A stretch of 64,000 nt of DNA from Rhynchopus sp. YZ270_cl-10 (Eukaryota; Euglenozoa; Diplonemea; Diplonemida; Diplonemidae): contig OZ037882.1 of the NCBI GenBank assembly GCA_964035575.1, positions 1,352,480-1,416,479 of the forward strand, in the 5' to 3' direction. Shown one piece after another: positions 1 to 12,530 of the stretch. The position numbers and the translations under genes are program-made. Below the pieces are notes generated by a model, which was not told the DNA's origin, made no database searches, and was given only the letters and a program-made list of their open reading frames with translations. Each line of letters begins with the position of its first letter. Position 1 is the stretch's first letter.

Positions 1-3000
1 CGACCACATCGTGCATGCTGAGCTCCCGGACCCAGAAACACATCCTAACCTCTACAAAGCTGTAAGCGAGTACCTCATGCACAATGACTGCCTTAAAAAT
101 AGAGGCTCTCCCTGTCTACAGAAGGGAAAGGATGGAAAGTGCAAATATTGCAAGTCCAACTTCCCCAAGGACTTCAGAGATTTCACCACCTCTGGCAATG
201 ATGGCTACGCCTTTGTCATAAGAAGGGATCATGGGATACTGTCTTATGTGGATCCAGACGTTGTGAAGAAATGGAAAGAAAAACACCCAGGGGAAACTAC
301 TCACCCAAACCAGAGGAACAACAGGTGGGTGGTTCCCTACAATGCGTATCTTCTCCTCAAGTACCAGTGCCACATCAACATTGAGGCAGTGCGCGGGATT
401 CTTGCTGCTAAATATTTGTTCAAATACTTATTCAAGGGGGAGAATGAGGTAGATGGTGTGATAAAGGAAGATACAAAGCATAAAGGAGGGCCATCAGAAG
501 CAAAAACCACAACAACGACCACGACCACTGGGAGCATTATGAGGTTTCTGAAGGCACATTGTTTGACTGCGGCTGATGCTTGTGGGTACCTACTCGGAAC
601 AAAGATGGTGCGGATTTACCCAGGAGTGCAGAGACTCCACATCCACCTCGAAGATGAGCAGAGGGTGTACTTTCCTTTAAAGAATTATGGTGATGACTCA
701 AGGAGAAGGGATGCGGCTGCAAAATCCAAAAGTACACTCCTTGCCTTTTTCGAAGCAAATGAAAGATGCAAGAAGCATCGTGAAGGCATTCCAGCACATG
801 AAGCCTACAAAGGCTTTGACAAACTACTTTACAATGATGTCCCAGAATTCTTTTCTTACCCCAGAGAAAAGAAGGAATGGCAGCTGAGACCGGGATATGG
901 GTGGTGCGAGGAAGAAGGCTGCTATAAACCTGGCCCTCACTCAAAAAGAAATGAAGGAGAAGGCCTCTCAATCGGCAGGATGTACTGGGCCCCTGTAAAG
1001 GATAAGGAGTTGCACTGTCTCCGTCTACTTCTTCTGTGCAAGCGTGGATCATGCAGCTTTGAAGAGCTGAGAACCATAGGCTCCGTTGTTCATCCTACAT
1101 TTTATGCAGCTGCAGCAGAAATGGGGCTTATCCATGATGGGGCAATCTTGCGTAACGCCCTGAAAGAGTGCATCAATACAACACTGTCCTCACGTGCCAT
1201 CCGTTTTACGTTTGCAATGATAATAATAAACTACATGACCACTGCAGAAGACGTTGCAAAGGCGTGGGCAGAGTATGAGTTTGAGCTGTGTGCGCCACCT
1301 TTGGACAGAGTAAAAAGGCAGGAACGGGAGGAAGCAGTACCAAGCAACCACATCTACCCTAAAGAGAAGCGTAAAGCTTTGCTAGACATGCAACGGCTCC
1401 TTAAGGAAGCGAACGTTAAGACTTCAATGGAAGATCTTGGGCTCCCCACTCCTCCTGAAGGTACTACAGGGCAGAGCACAGAGTTTGTCTTAAACACAGA
1501 GAGGTATGATGAGGGTGAAATGCTGAAGAAGTTTGAACAGATTCAAGGCAACCTCAACGAAGGGCAGCAGAATGTCTTCAACTCTGTGAAGGAATCTGTT
1601 GAAGGTAACCAGGGGAAGGTCATATTTTTGCAGGGTGCAGCAGGAACAGGCAAGACATTCCTGTACCAGGCGTGTTTGTACTGGGCCAGGAGCAGAAGGG
1701 CAAGGGCAAAGCAACAACAGCAGCAGCAGCAGCAGCAGCCACTTCAACAGAATGAGGAGGACCGCTTTTCAATCGCTGTGGCAACATCAGGGATAGCAGC
1801 TACACTACTACCAGGAGGCAGAACTGCACACAGCCGATTTAAGATCCCAATAGATCTTGAACCAAACTCAAAGCGGATGTGCGGGCTTGATGATGACCAT
1901 GTCGAACTCCTAAGGCGCACTGACCTCATTGTCTGGGATGAGGTGGTAATGGCACAAAAGGCAAGCATAGAGGTAGTAGACAGAACGCTTCAGAGGTTGA
2001 GGGGATGTTCACAACCATTTGGAGGAGTGACAGTGCTTCTTGGAGGAGACTTCAGGCAAATCCTTCCTGTTCCAGGGGCAAACAAAGGGAGCTTTGAAAG
2101 CATCTCGATTTCGCTCCACAACTCATACCTCTGGAACCAACTCACAAAAATGTCCCTGACGCAGGTCATGAGGGTGAAGGACGACGACGCTTTCCGTGAG
2201 TACCTCATGAAGGTTGGTGATGGGTCTGTGAATGAGGCTGGGGATGTGGAGGGTGCTGAGGACACAGAAGCAGTTATGCAGGTGCCACATGCTATCATTT
2301 TTGAAAAAAAGAACAAAAAGGTGACTGAGGATACTTTGATTGACTTTACATTTCCTGACATCAAGAATGGAATGTATGAGAACTGTGCTTTGCTGTGCCC
2401 TACAAACGCACGCCAGGTCTACATGAACGAAAAAATTCTCAGCAGCTTCCCAGGAGAGACAATTACCCGTATGTCAGAGGATACCTGCAAGGACCCAGGA
2501 GCAAATGAATTCTTCACCACTGAAGCACTCAATGCAATGAACCATGCACGTCTTCCTCCACACATCCTGAACCTGAAGGTCAACTGTATTGTAATGCTTC
2601 TAAAGAACCTCGACCCCGCAGGTGGACTGTGCAATGGAACGCGTCTTGTTGTGAAGGAGGTGAAGAAGAACATCCTTGTCTGCACCCACCTGGCGGAAGA
2701 ATGCGAGTGGCGGAACAAAAACGGGAAAAAGCCAGAAACTGTTGCCATACCTCGCCTGCCCTGCGATGGTGATGCGAAGGATCTCACCATCGACTTTGTA
2801 CGTCAGCAGTTTCCAGTGCGGCTGTCTTTTGCCATGACGATTAATAAGTCTCAGGGACAAACTCTCAGGAGGGTGGGTCTTGATGTGTCACAGTCGCCCT
2901 GCTTCTCTCATGGCCATCTGTACGTTGCAATGTCAAGGGTGTGCAGCAGGAATGACATCAAGATTTGTCTTCCACCTCAAGGTGATACAAATTTGTATAA

Positions 3001-4201
3001 CTGTGTCCACCAGGAGGTCATCTCTGCCATTGAGGAGTCAGTTGGGGGAATAAAGATGAAGGTCAGTAAGGAAAGGAGGAATCAGCTGAAGCGGGACCTG
3101 AGGCTTACAGAGGCTGTATATGCAAAGGCCATGCATGAACGTGCAGCAAACCCTTCAGAAAACCCTGCAGTGGTGTGTTCCCCTGATGCTGATGGAAGCC
3201 CCATTGATGATAAAGAACACGAAATCAACAACCCGGCATGTGGAAGGTCTCTTGTAGTAACTCCCTGGACAAAGGATGAAGAAGAACAACCGATGGATTT
3301 CTATCCTTTTACATTTCCAGAGGGGGGATGGTATGTTAGCATTACATTATGGTTACAGTAATTATTGTACATTTTTAATTAAATAATACACTACAATTTA
3401 TACAGGGAATATATCCACAACAACGTTCCAGAAGCTTCTCATCCACAAAAAAATGTAACAACTACAGTTTCTGAAAAAAATAGGTATGTTTTTTTCGTGG
3501 TCAACAACTTTAAAACCATTACCAATATTTTACAGGAACAATGAGAATAATATTCAACATGTTCTGAGCAGGTTCAACCTCGGACAAATTGACGTTACTG
3601 GTGATGGAACGTGTTTCTATCACGCCATACAGCAGCTCCTCACTGGAAAAAGAAATGATGGTCATGCTCTACGCAGAAGATTTGCAGAGTTCTTGCTCAG
3701 GAATGAGATTATGATCCAGGAGCATCCCTTACTTTTTGATGATGAAGAGAAAAAAAAAAGGTATGTAGCATTTGTATTTGTGCAAACCCGCAAACCCGCA
3801 AACCTAAACTTTTCTACCACACCTGTAAACAAAACAGGAACTTTGATGACCTTCTTCAACGCGTCACAAATAATGCCGATGACAGTTATGCGCAGGAGGT
3901 AGAAGTAGCACTGATGTCTCTCATGCTTAGGTCTCTTATCACAGTAGTCACTTCTAGGACCTATGAGACAGAAGGATATTCTTGCTTTCATTTTTTGCCA
4001 AAGGGGCAATCTCCTGAAGATGTTCTTATGCAAATACCATCAGAAAAGAGACTGCTGATAGTGCAAACTTATCAACCTCCCCACTTCAACATTGGTACAG
4101 GAACTCCAGAAAATGTACTGAAAGCACATAAAAAAGCCCTAATTTACCCCACATTTCCAGACAATCACCTTTCTGACTTTCAACCGGGTGATCTTGACTA
4201 A
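1..4201 (+). CDS. Helitron HelA copy 1, Rep-helicase-OTU protein (5' part outside window)
   Basis: This is the C-terminal ~1331 residues of a Helitron rolling-circle transposase, cut by the window edge just after the HUH nuclease motif. The frame starts at base 2. The double-tyrosine nuclease motif KYLFKYLFKG is at about 410-440. A Pif1-like helicase follows: Walker A GAAGTGKT near 1634-1657, Walker B DEVV near 1936, LGGDFRQILPV near 2039, TINKSQGQT near 2838 and VAMSRV near 2924. Consensus splice sites give exons 1-3330, 3406-3483, 3536-3760 and 3838-4201, all joining in phase. The last two exons encode an OTU-type cysteine protease domain (GDGTCFYHAI with the catalytic Cys; HFNIGTG with the likely catalytic His). 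Domain and motif assignments follow known Helitron/Helentron proteins; the splicing is inferred. It closely matches the full copy at 35714-43339 but lacks that copy's longer Thr-rich tract. Confidence 0.93.
3783..3804. repeat. Three satellite units inside intron 3 of HelA copy 1
   Basis: Nearly three AAACCCGC units lie within the intron 3761-3837. The matching intron of HelA copy 2 (36078-36147) has unrelated sequence at this point, so the units were gained or replaced in one copy. Confidence 0.85.
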
Positions 4202-4950
4202 AAAAATTTTTTCCTTTTTTTCTTTACAGTAAATTACTGTAAAAGACTTTTATTTTTATTTTTATTTTTTTTTTCTTCCCAGCCGGAGAGAATCAGATTA
4301 AATCTCTTGTGATGAAGAAATATTTGTTTGAACATGTTCATTGGATTGAAAAAAAATATGAGAAAAAAAAAACTGGGTAAGCTTAGCCCATCTAAAAAAA
4401 AGGATTTTATTTTTGTTTCTGTTTCACTGTTTTTTTAAACTGTTTTTGTGGAGTTCGTTTAGTTTTAAAAAAAATCAATTAGTTTGGAAATTGTAGCAGT
4501 TTTTATTTTTACAGAGACTTTTTGACCGGTTTGATCAGCAGTTTTTGTTGTTTTTTTCTTCCCAGCCGGAGATACTCTCTTGTGATGAAGAAAATATTTT
4601 TGTCTTGGATTAAAAAAAATAAGGAAATATAGGGTTTGCGGGTTTTCGGGTTTGCGGAAGAGGTTAAAACATAGCTTTAAAAAAAGACTACACCTTGAAG
4701 AAGGCGCTCACTTTGGCGGGTGAGAGTATTGTCATGCCATAAAAATAAAAAGATCAAAAATGAGAAAAGGAAAAAGAAAAAGAAAAAGAAAAAACACACA
4801 AAATGACTGAATAGCTCACGCACTTTTACTGTTTCTTTTTTCCTATCCTCATCACCACCACTTCCCACACAGAAACCTACACATACCTGATATTCAATTC
4901 ATCCATACAAATGAATTTTGTAATCTTGATCAGTGCACAGATTATGTACC

Positions 4951-5600
4951 TGGGAAAATTTTTTTGGTCAAAATCCTGGTTTTTGCGGTCTCACACGTGT
5001 GTATGACCAAATTTTAGGTGGTCAAAAGTGGAGTCTGACCCCCATGTCCCGGTCATAAAAATTTCCTGTGAAGCCATTGACGAAGGAACTTTGCACTTTT
5101 GATCACTGCACACTATGTACTGACCAAAAAACCCACACAAAACACCAAAAACACCAAAAATCATGAAAAAACTGATCCATGCATTTTAGGTCAAAAATAC
5201 CCATTTCTCAGCGCAAATTGACCCCACCACAGCACGCACAGACTCCGGAGAGCCAAAATCAAAAAATTTTTTTTTCGATTTTTTGTAGGCAAAAATTGCT
5301 GGGAAAAATTTTTTGGTCAAAATCCTGGTTTTTGGGGTCTCATACATGTGTATGACCAAATTTTAGGTGGTCAAAAGTGGAGTCTGACCCCCATGTCCAG
5401 GTTATGGAAATGTCATATGAAGCCATTGCTGAAGGAATTTTGCACTTTTGCGCATCAACAATTATGTACTGGGCATTTTTCCCACACAAATTTGACCCAG
5501 TACTCAAGGTCAATTTGACCTTGGTTCTTCTCTCAGGGTCTTCTGACCAATTTTTAACATGTCTAAAATGGTATCTGACCCCCATGTCCAGGTCATAAAA
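4951..5600. repeat. Direct repeats of ~350 bp in the HelA 3' tail
   Basis: Two ~350-bp units start near 4951 and 5300 and share GGTCAAAATCCTGG, GACCAAATTTTAGGTGGTC and CTGACCCCCATGTCC. A shorter diverged third unit covers about 5510-5600. Each contains the short inverted pair GACCA/TGGTC. The same repeats occur inverted in HelA copy 2 (about 34240-35050). Confidence 0.8.
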
Positions 5601-6044
5601 ACGCCCAATCAGTCCATTAAAGCCACAGATTTGATGTTTTGAGTAGTTGTGGTTAAATGTGGCCCAATTTTCCCAGCCAAAAAATGACCCCAAAAATCAC
5701 GAAAAAAAATATTTTAAAGCCGATACACTTACACACCTAAATTTGGCCCAATATGTCCAATGTGGTCCTCCAGGGTTGCAATGGCCTCATTTTATGGGCA
5801 TACTGGCCATATTTCATACTTATGTCACATTTTGAAATTTTCGTCACATACAATACACACACCTTAGAACCACAAAATATCGTCAATTCCTTCACAAAAA
5901 TAGCCGTGAAATGCCGCACCCATTTTAGGTATCTTCAGAAAATGCTAACATCCAAACCCAGTACATTACGTCGTTTTTGGGCCCCAATCTACCGGAGTGT
6001 ATTATCAGAAATACTGGGACCACGCGATCCAGCAATCCTGCAGC

Positions 6045-6083
6045 GTCGCCATTTTGTACCCCTCAAACCCGTAATAACTAGAA
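6045..6083. other. Satellite-edge sequence R1 (HelA 3' end)
   Basis: Read toward the satellite, this stretch ends CCTCAAACCCGTAATAACTAG-type and then passes straight into AAACCCGC units. The same GTAATAACTAG junction borders the satellite next to HelA copy 2 (33771). A related junction, with ATTACC-GGGTTT-CAGG instead of ATTAC-GGGTTT-GAGG on the other strand, borders the satellites at 12457 and 45432. Confidence 0.65.
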
Positions 6084-9000
6084 ACCCGCAAACCCGCAAA
6101 CCCGCAAACCCGCAAACCCGTAAACCCGCAAACCCGCAAACCCGCAAACCCGCAAACCCGCAAACCCGTAAACCCGCAAACCCGCAAACCCGCAAACCCG
6201 CAAACCCGTAAACCCGCAAACCCGCAAACCCGCAAACCCGCAAACCCGCAAACCCGCAAACCCGTAAACCCGCAAACCCGCAAACCCGCAAACCCGCAAA
6301 CCCGCAAACCCGCAAACCCGCAAACCCGCAAACCCGCAAACCCGCAAACCCGCAAACCCGCAAACCCGCAAACCCGCAAACCCGCAAACCCGCAAACCCG
6401 CAAACCCGCAAACCCGCAAACCCGCAAACCCGCAAACCCGCAAACCCGCAAACCCGCAAACCCGCAAACCCGCAAACCCGCAAACCCGCAAACCCGCAAA
6501 CCCGCAAACCCGCAAACCCGCAAACCCGCAAACCCGCAAACCCGCAAACCCGCAAACCCGCAAACCCGCAAACCCGCAAACCCGCAAACCCGCAAACCCG
6601 CAAACCCGCAAACCCGCAAACCCGCAAACCCGCAAACCCGCAAACCCGCAAACCCGCAAACCCGCAAACCCGCAAACCCGCAAACCCGCAAACCCGCAAA
6701 CCCGCAAACCCGCAAACCCGCAAACCCGCAAACCCGCAAACCCGCAAACCCGCAAACCCGCAAACCCGCAAACCCGCAAACCCGCAAACCCGCAAACCCG
6801 CAAACCCGCAAACCCGCAAACCCGCAAACCCGCAAACCCGCAAACCCGCAAACCCGCAAACCCGCAAACCCGCAAACCCGCAAACCCGCAAACCCGCAAA
6901 CCCGCAAACCCGCAAACCCGCAAACCCGCAAACCCGCAAACCCGCAAACCCGCAAACCCGCAAACCCGCAAACCCGCAAACCCGCAAACCCGCAAACCCG
7001 CAAACCCGCAAACCCGCAAACCCGCAAACCCGCAAACCCGCAAACCCGCAAACCCGCAAACCCGCAAACCCGCAAACCCGCAAACCCGCAAACCCGCAAA
7101 CCCGCAAACCCGCAAACCCGCAAACCCGCAAACCCGCAAACCCGCAAACCCGCAAACCCGCAAACCCGCAAACCCGCAAACCCGCAAACCCGCAAACCCG
7201 CAAACCCGCAAACCCGCAAACCCGCAAACCCGCAAACCCGCAAACCCGCAAACCCGCAAACCCGCAAACCCGCAAACCCGCAAACCCGCAAACCCGCAAA
7301 CCCGCAAACCCGCAAACCCGCAAACCCGCAAACCCGCAAACCCGCAAACCCGCAAACCCGCAAACCCGCAAACCCGCAAACCCGCAAACCCGCAAACCCG
7401 CAAACCCGCAAACCCGCAAACCCGCAAACCCGCAAACCCGCAAACCCGCAAACCCGCAAACCCGCAAACCCGCAAACCCGCAAACCCGCAAACCCGCAAA
7501 CCCGCAAACCCGCAAACCCGCAAACCCGCAAACCCGCAAACCCGCAAACCCGCAAACCCGCAAACCCGCAAACCCGCAAACCCGCAAACCCGCAAACCCG
7601 CAAACCCGCAAACCCGCAAACCCGCAAACCCGCAAACCCGCAAACCCGCAAACCCGCAAACCCGCAAACCCGCAAACCCGCAAACCCGCAAACCCGCAAA
7701 CCCGCAAACCCGCAAACCCGCAAACCCGCAAACCCGCAAACCCGCAAACCCGCAAACCCGCAAACCCGCAAACCCGCAAACCCGCAAACCCGCAAACCCG
7801 CAAACCCGCAAACCCGCAAACCCGCAAACCCGCAAACCCGCAAACCCGCAAACCCGCAAACCCGCAAACCCGCAAACCCGCAAACCCGCAAACCCGCAAA
7901 CCCGCAAACCCGCAAACCCGCAAACCCGCAAACCCGCAAACCCGCAAACCCGCAAACCCGCAAACCCGCAAACCCGCAAACCCGCAAACCCGCAAACCCG
8001 CAAACCCGCAAACCCGCAAACCCGCAAACCCGCAAACCCGCAAACCCGCAAACCCGCAAACCCGCAAACCCGCAAACCCGCAAACCCGCAAACCCGCAAA
8101 CCCGCAAACCCGCAAACCCGCAAACCCGCAAACCCGCAAACCCGCAAACCCGCAAACCCGCAAACCCGCAAACCCGCAAACCCGCAAACCCGCAAACCCG
8201 CAAACCCGCAAACCCGCAAACCCGCAAACCCGCAAACCCGCAAACCCGCAAACCCGCAAACCCGCAAACCCGCAAACCCGCAAACCCGCAAACCCGCAAA
8301 CCCGCAAACCCGCAAACCCGCAAACCCGCAAACCCGCAAACCCGCAAACCCGCAAACCCGCAAACCCGCAAACCCGCAAACCCGCAAACCCGCAAACCCG
8401 CAAACCCGCAAACCCGCAAACCCGCAAACCCGCAAACCCGCAAACCCGCAAACCCGCAAACCCGCAAACCCGCAAACCCGCAAACCCGCAAACCCGCAAA
8501 CCCGCAAACCCGCAAACCCGCAAACCCGCAAACCCGCAAACCCGCAAACCCGCAAACCCGCAAACCCGCAAACCCGCAAACCCGCAAACCCGCAAACCCG
8601 CAAACCCGCAAACCCGCAAACCCGCAAACCCGCAAACCCGCAAACCCGCAAACCCGCAAACCCGCAAACCCGCAAACCCGCAAACCCGCAAACCCGCAAA
8701 CCCGCAAACCCGCAAACCCGCAAACCCGCAAACCCGCAAACCCGCAAACCCGCAAACCCGCAAACCCGCAAACCCGCAAACCCGCAAACCCGCAAACCCG
8801 CAAACCCGCAAACCCGCAAACCCGCAAACCCGCAAACCCGCAAACCCGCAAACCCGCAAACCCGCAAACCCGCAAACCCGCAAACCCGCAAACCCGCAAA
8901 CCCGCAAACCCGCAAACCCGCAAACCCGCAAACCCGCAAACCCGCAAACCCGCAAACCCGCAAACCCGCAAACCCGCAAACCCGCAAACCCGCAAACCCG

Positions 9001-10386
9001 CAAACCCGCAAACCCGCAAACCCGCAAACCCGCAAACCCGCAAACCCGCAAACCCGCAAACCCGCAAACCCGCAAACCCGCAAACCCGCAAACCCGCAAA
9101 CCCGCAAACCCGCAAACCCGCAAACCCGCAAACCCGCAAACCCGCAAACCCGCAAACCCGCAAACCCGCAAACCCGCAAACCCGCAAACCCGCAAACCCG
9201 CAAACCCGCAAACCCGCAAACCCGCAAACCCGCAAACCCGCAAACCCGCAAACCCGCAAACCCGCAAACCCGCAAACCCGCAAACCCGCAAACCCGCAAA
9301 CCCGCAAACCCGCAAACCCGCAAACCCGCAAACCCGCAAACCCGCAAACCCGCAAACCCGCAAACCCGCAAACCCGCAAACCCGCAAACCCGCAAACCCG
9401 CAAACCCGCAAACCCGCAAACCCGCAAACCCGCAAACCCGCAAACCCGCAAACCCGCAAACCCGCAAACCCGCAAACCCGCAAACCCGCAAACCCGCAAA
9501 CCCGCAAACCCGCAAACCCGCAAACCCGCAAACCCGCAAACCCGCAAACCCGCAAACCCGCAAACCCGCAAACCCGCAAACCCGCAAACCCGCAAACCCG
9601 CAAACCCGCAAACCCGCAAACCCGCAAACCCGCAAACCCGCAAACCCGCAAACCCGCAAACCCGCAAACCCGCAAACCCGCAAACCCGCAAACCCGCAAA
9701 CCCGCAAACCCGCAAACCCGCAAACCCGCAAACCCGCAAACCCGCAAACCCGCAAACCCGCAAACCCGCAAACCCGCAAACCCGCAAACCCGCAAACCCG
9801 CAAACCCGCAAACCCGCAAACCCGCAAACCCGCAAACCCGCAAACCCGCAAACCCGCAAACCCGCAAACCCGCAAACCCGCAAACCCGCAAACCCGCAAA
9901 CCCGCAAACCCGCAAACCCGCAAACCCGCAAACCCGCAAACCCGCAAACCCGCAAACCCGCAAACCCGCAAACCCGCAAACCCGCAAACCCGCAAACCCG
10001 CAAACCCGCAAACCCGCAAACCCGCAAACCCGCAAACCCGCAAACCCGCAAACCCGCAAACCCGCAAACCCGCAAACCCGCAAACCCGCAAACCCGCAAA
10101 CCCGCAAACCCGCAAACCCGCAAACCCGCAAACCCGCAAACCCGCAAACCCGCAAACCCGCAAACCCGCAAACCCGCAAACCCGCAAACCCGCAAACCCG
10201 CAAACCCGCAAACCCGCAAACCCGCAAACCCGCAAACCCGCAAACCCGCAAACCCGCAAACCCGCAAACCCGCAAACCCGCAAACCCGCAAACCCGCAAA
10301 CCCGCAAACCCGCAAACCCGCAAACCCGCAAACCCGCAAACCCGCAAACCCGCAAACCCGCAAACCCGCAAACCCGCAAACCCGCA
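6084..10386. repeat. 8-bp satellite array 1a, (AAACCCGC)n
   Basis: About 538 head-to-tail copies of AAACCCGC. The only variants I see (AAACCCGT) lie in the first ~200 bp next to HelA; the other ~4 kb is essentially perfect. The array runs into an assembly gap, so its true length is unknown. The G-rich strand has a GGG run every 8 bases and could form quadruplexes. Because the unit has no stop codon in any frame, very long open frames on both strands here are meaningless. Confidence 0.98.
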
Positions 10387-10586
10387 NNNNNNNNNNNNNN
10401 NNNNNNNNNNNNNNNNNNNNNNNNNNNNNNNNNNNNNNNNNNNNNNNNNNNNNNNNNNNNNNNNNNNNNNNNNNNNNNNNNNNNNNNNNNNNNNNNNNNN
10501 NNNNNNNNNNNNNNNNNNNNNNNNNNNNNNNNNNNNNNNNNNNNNNNNNNNNNNNNNNNNNNNNNNNNNNNNNNNNNNNNNNNNNN
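10387..10586. other. Assembly gap (200 N)
   Basis: Exactly 200 N separate satellite in AAACCCGC orientation from satellite in GCGGGTTT orientation. The round number suggests a scaffolding placeholder rather than a measured distance. Confidence 0.99.
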
Positions 10587-12456
10587 TGCGGGTTTGCGGG
10601 TTTGCGGGTTTGCGGGTTTGCGGTTTGCGGGTTTGCGGGTTTGCGGTTTGCGGGTTTGCGGGTTTGCGGGTTTGCGGGTTTGCGGGTTTGCGGTTTGCGG
10701 TTTGCGGGTTTGCGGGTTTGCGGGTTTGCGGGTTTGCGGGGTTTGCGGGTTTGCGGGTTTGCGGGTTTGCGGGTTTGCGGGTTTGCGGGTTTGCGGGTTT
10801 GCGGGTTTGCGGGTTTGCGGGTTTGCGGGTTTGCGGGTTTGCGGGTTTGCGGGTTTGCGGGTTTGCGGGTTTGCGGGTTTGCGGGTTTGCGGGTTTGCGG
10901 GTTTGCGGGTTTGCGGGTTTGCGGGTTTGCGGGTTTGCGGGTTTGCGGGTTTGCGGGTTTGCGGGTTTGCGGGTTTGCGGGTTTGCGGGTTTGCGGGTTG
11001 CGGTTTGCGGGTTTGCGGGTTTGCGGGTTTGCGGGTTTGCGGTTTGCGGGTTTGCGGGTTTGCGGGTTTGCGGGTTTGCGGGTTTGCGGGTTTGCGGGTT
11101 TGCGGTTTGCGGGTTTGCGGTTTGCGGGGTTTGCGGGTTTGCGGGTTTGCGGGTTTGCGGGTTTGCGGGTTTGCGGGTTTGCGGGTTTGCGGGTTTACGG
11201 TTTGCGGGTTTGCGGTTTGCGGGTTTGCGGTTTGCGGGGTTTGCGGGTTTGCGGGTTTGCGGGGTTTGCGGGTTTGCGGGTTTGCGGGTTTGCGGGTTTG
11301 CGGGTTGCGGTTTGCGGGTTTGCGGGTTTGCGGGTTTGCGGGTTTGCGGGTTTGCGGGTTTGCGGGTTGCGGGTTTGCGGGTTTGCGGGTTTGCGGGTTT
11401 ACGGGTTTGCGGGTTTGCGGGTTTGCGGGTTTGCGGGTTTGCGGGTTTACGGGTTTGCGGTTTGCGGGTTTGCGGGTTTGCGGGTTTGCGGTTTGCGGGT
11501 TTGCGGGTTTGCGGGTTTGCGGGTTTGCGGGTTTGCGGGTTTGCGGGTTTGCGGGTTTGCGGGTTTGCGGTTTGCGGGTTTGCGGGTTTGCGGGTTTGCG
11601 GGTTTGCGGGTTTGCGGGTTGCGGGTTTGCGGGTTTGCGGGTTTGCGGGTTTACGGGTTTGCGGGTTTGCGGGTTTGCGGGTTTGCGGGTTTGCGGGTTT
11701 GCGGTTTGCGGTTTGCGGGTTTACGGGTTTGCGGGTTTACGGGTTTGCGGTTTGCGGTTTGCGGGTTTGCGGGTTTGCGGGTTTGCGGGTTTGCGGGTTT
11801 ACGGGTTTGCGGGTTTGCGGGTTTGCGGGTTTGCGGGGTTTGCGGGTTTGCGGGTTTGCGGGTTTGCGGGTTTGCGGGTTTGCGGGTTTACGGGTTTGCG
11901 GGTTTACGGGTTTGCGGGTTTGCGGGTTTGCGGGTTTGCGGGTTTGCGGGTTTGCGGGTTTGCGGGTTTGCGGGTTTGCGGGTTTGCGGGTTTGCGGGTT
12001 TGCGGGTTTGCGGGTTTGCGGGTTTGCGGGTTTGCGGGTTTGCGGGTTTGCGGGTTTGCGGGTTTGCGGGTTTGCGGGTTTGCGGGTTTGCGGGTTTGCG
12101 GGTTTGCGGGTTTGCGGGTTTGCGGGTTTGCGGGTTTGCGGGTTTGCGGGTTTGCGGGTTTGCGGGTTTGCGGGTTTGCGGGTTTGCGGGTTTGCGGGTT
12201 TGCGGGTTTGCGGGTTTGCGGGTTTGCGGGTTTGCGGGTTTGCGGGTTTGCGGGTTTGCGGGTTTGCGGGTTTGCGGGTTTGCGGGTTTGCGGGTTTGCG
12301 GGTTTGCGGGTTTGCGGGTTTGCGGGTTTGCGGGTTTGCGGGTTTGCGGGTTTGCGGGTTTGCGGGTTTGCGGGTTTGCGGGTTTGCGGGTTTGCGGGTT
12401 TGCGGGTTTGCGGGTTTGCGGGTTTGCGGGTTTGCGGGTTTGCGGGTTTGCGGGTT
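10587..12456. repeat. 8-bp satellite array 1b, (GCGGGTTT)n
   Basis: This is the same satellite as 6084-10386, inverted. The left ~1.3 kb is degenerate, with many one- and two-base deletions (GCGGTTT, GCGGGTT), one-base insertions and GCGGGTTTAC variants. The right ~550 bp (about 11905-12456) is almost perfect. The homogeneous half lies against block D1. Confidence 0.97.
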
Positions 12457-12500
12457 ACACTATATATATTACCGGGTTTCAGGTCAAATGGATGGCAAGG
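12457..12500. other. Satellite-edge sequence R2
   Basis: The satellite ends in ACACTATATATATTACCGGG followed by TTTCAGGTCAAATGG. It aligns with R1 as CTA..TATTAC(C)GGGTTT(C/G)AGG..CAAA.TGG, suggesting a common origin of the satellite edges. The copy at 45432 is identical. Confidence 0.6.
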
Positions 12501-12530
12501 TGGCGGGTTATGGGGGTTGTGGGGGTTTGC

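Larger units (their letters stand above)
4202..6083 (+). other. HelA copy 1 non-coding 3' tail
   Basis: This AT-rich non-coding tail lies between the HelA stop codon and the satellite. The same sequence follows HelA copy 2 in the same relative orientation (33771-35713), so it belongs to the element. It holds a duplicated module containing CTTCCCAGCCGGAGA and TCTCTTGTGATGAAGAA (about 4273-4350 and 4556-4612). It also holds GGGTTTGCGGGTTTTCGGG-type satellite units at 4632-4657 that copy 2 lacks, and long direct repeats at 4951-5600. It ends in GTAATAACTAG directly against the satellite; the last four bases fit the CTRR consensus of Helitron 3' ends. I see no convincing gene here. Confidence 0.75.

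Noticed and set aside
5989-10379. Giant open frames of >1400 codons on the minus strand, repeating an eight-residue motif
   Set aside because: They are the satellite itself. An 8-bp unit without stops is open in every frame and gives the same octapeptide in each; there is no sign of coding.
6084-12456. Interstitial telomere or telomere-telomere fusion, because the unit is a G/T-rich 8-mer
   Set aside because: The orientation is C-rich strand then G-rich strand, the opposite of an end-to-end fusion, and the arrays occur repeatedly between transposons. A relation to the telomere repeat cannot be judged without chromosome ends.
12457-12480. TATATTAC in junction R2 as a geminivirus-type nicking site
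   Set aside because: The match to the nine-base consensus is incomplete, the R1 junctions differ at the key positions, and AT-rich chance matches are common.
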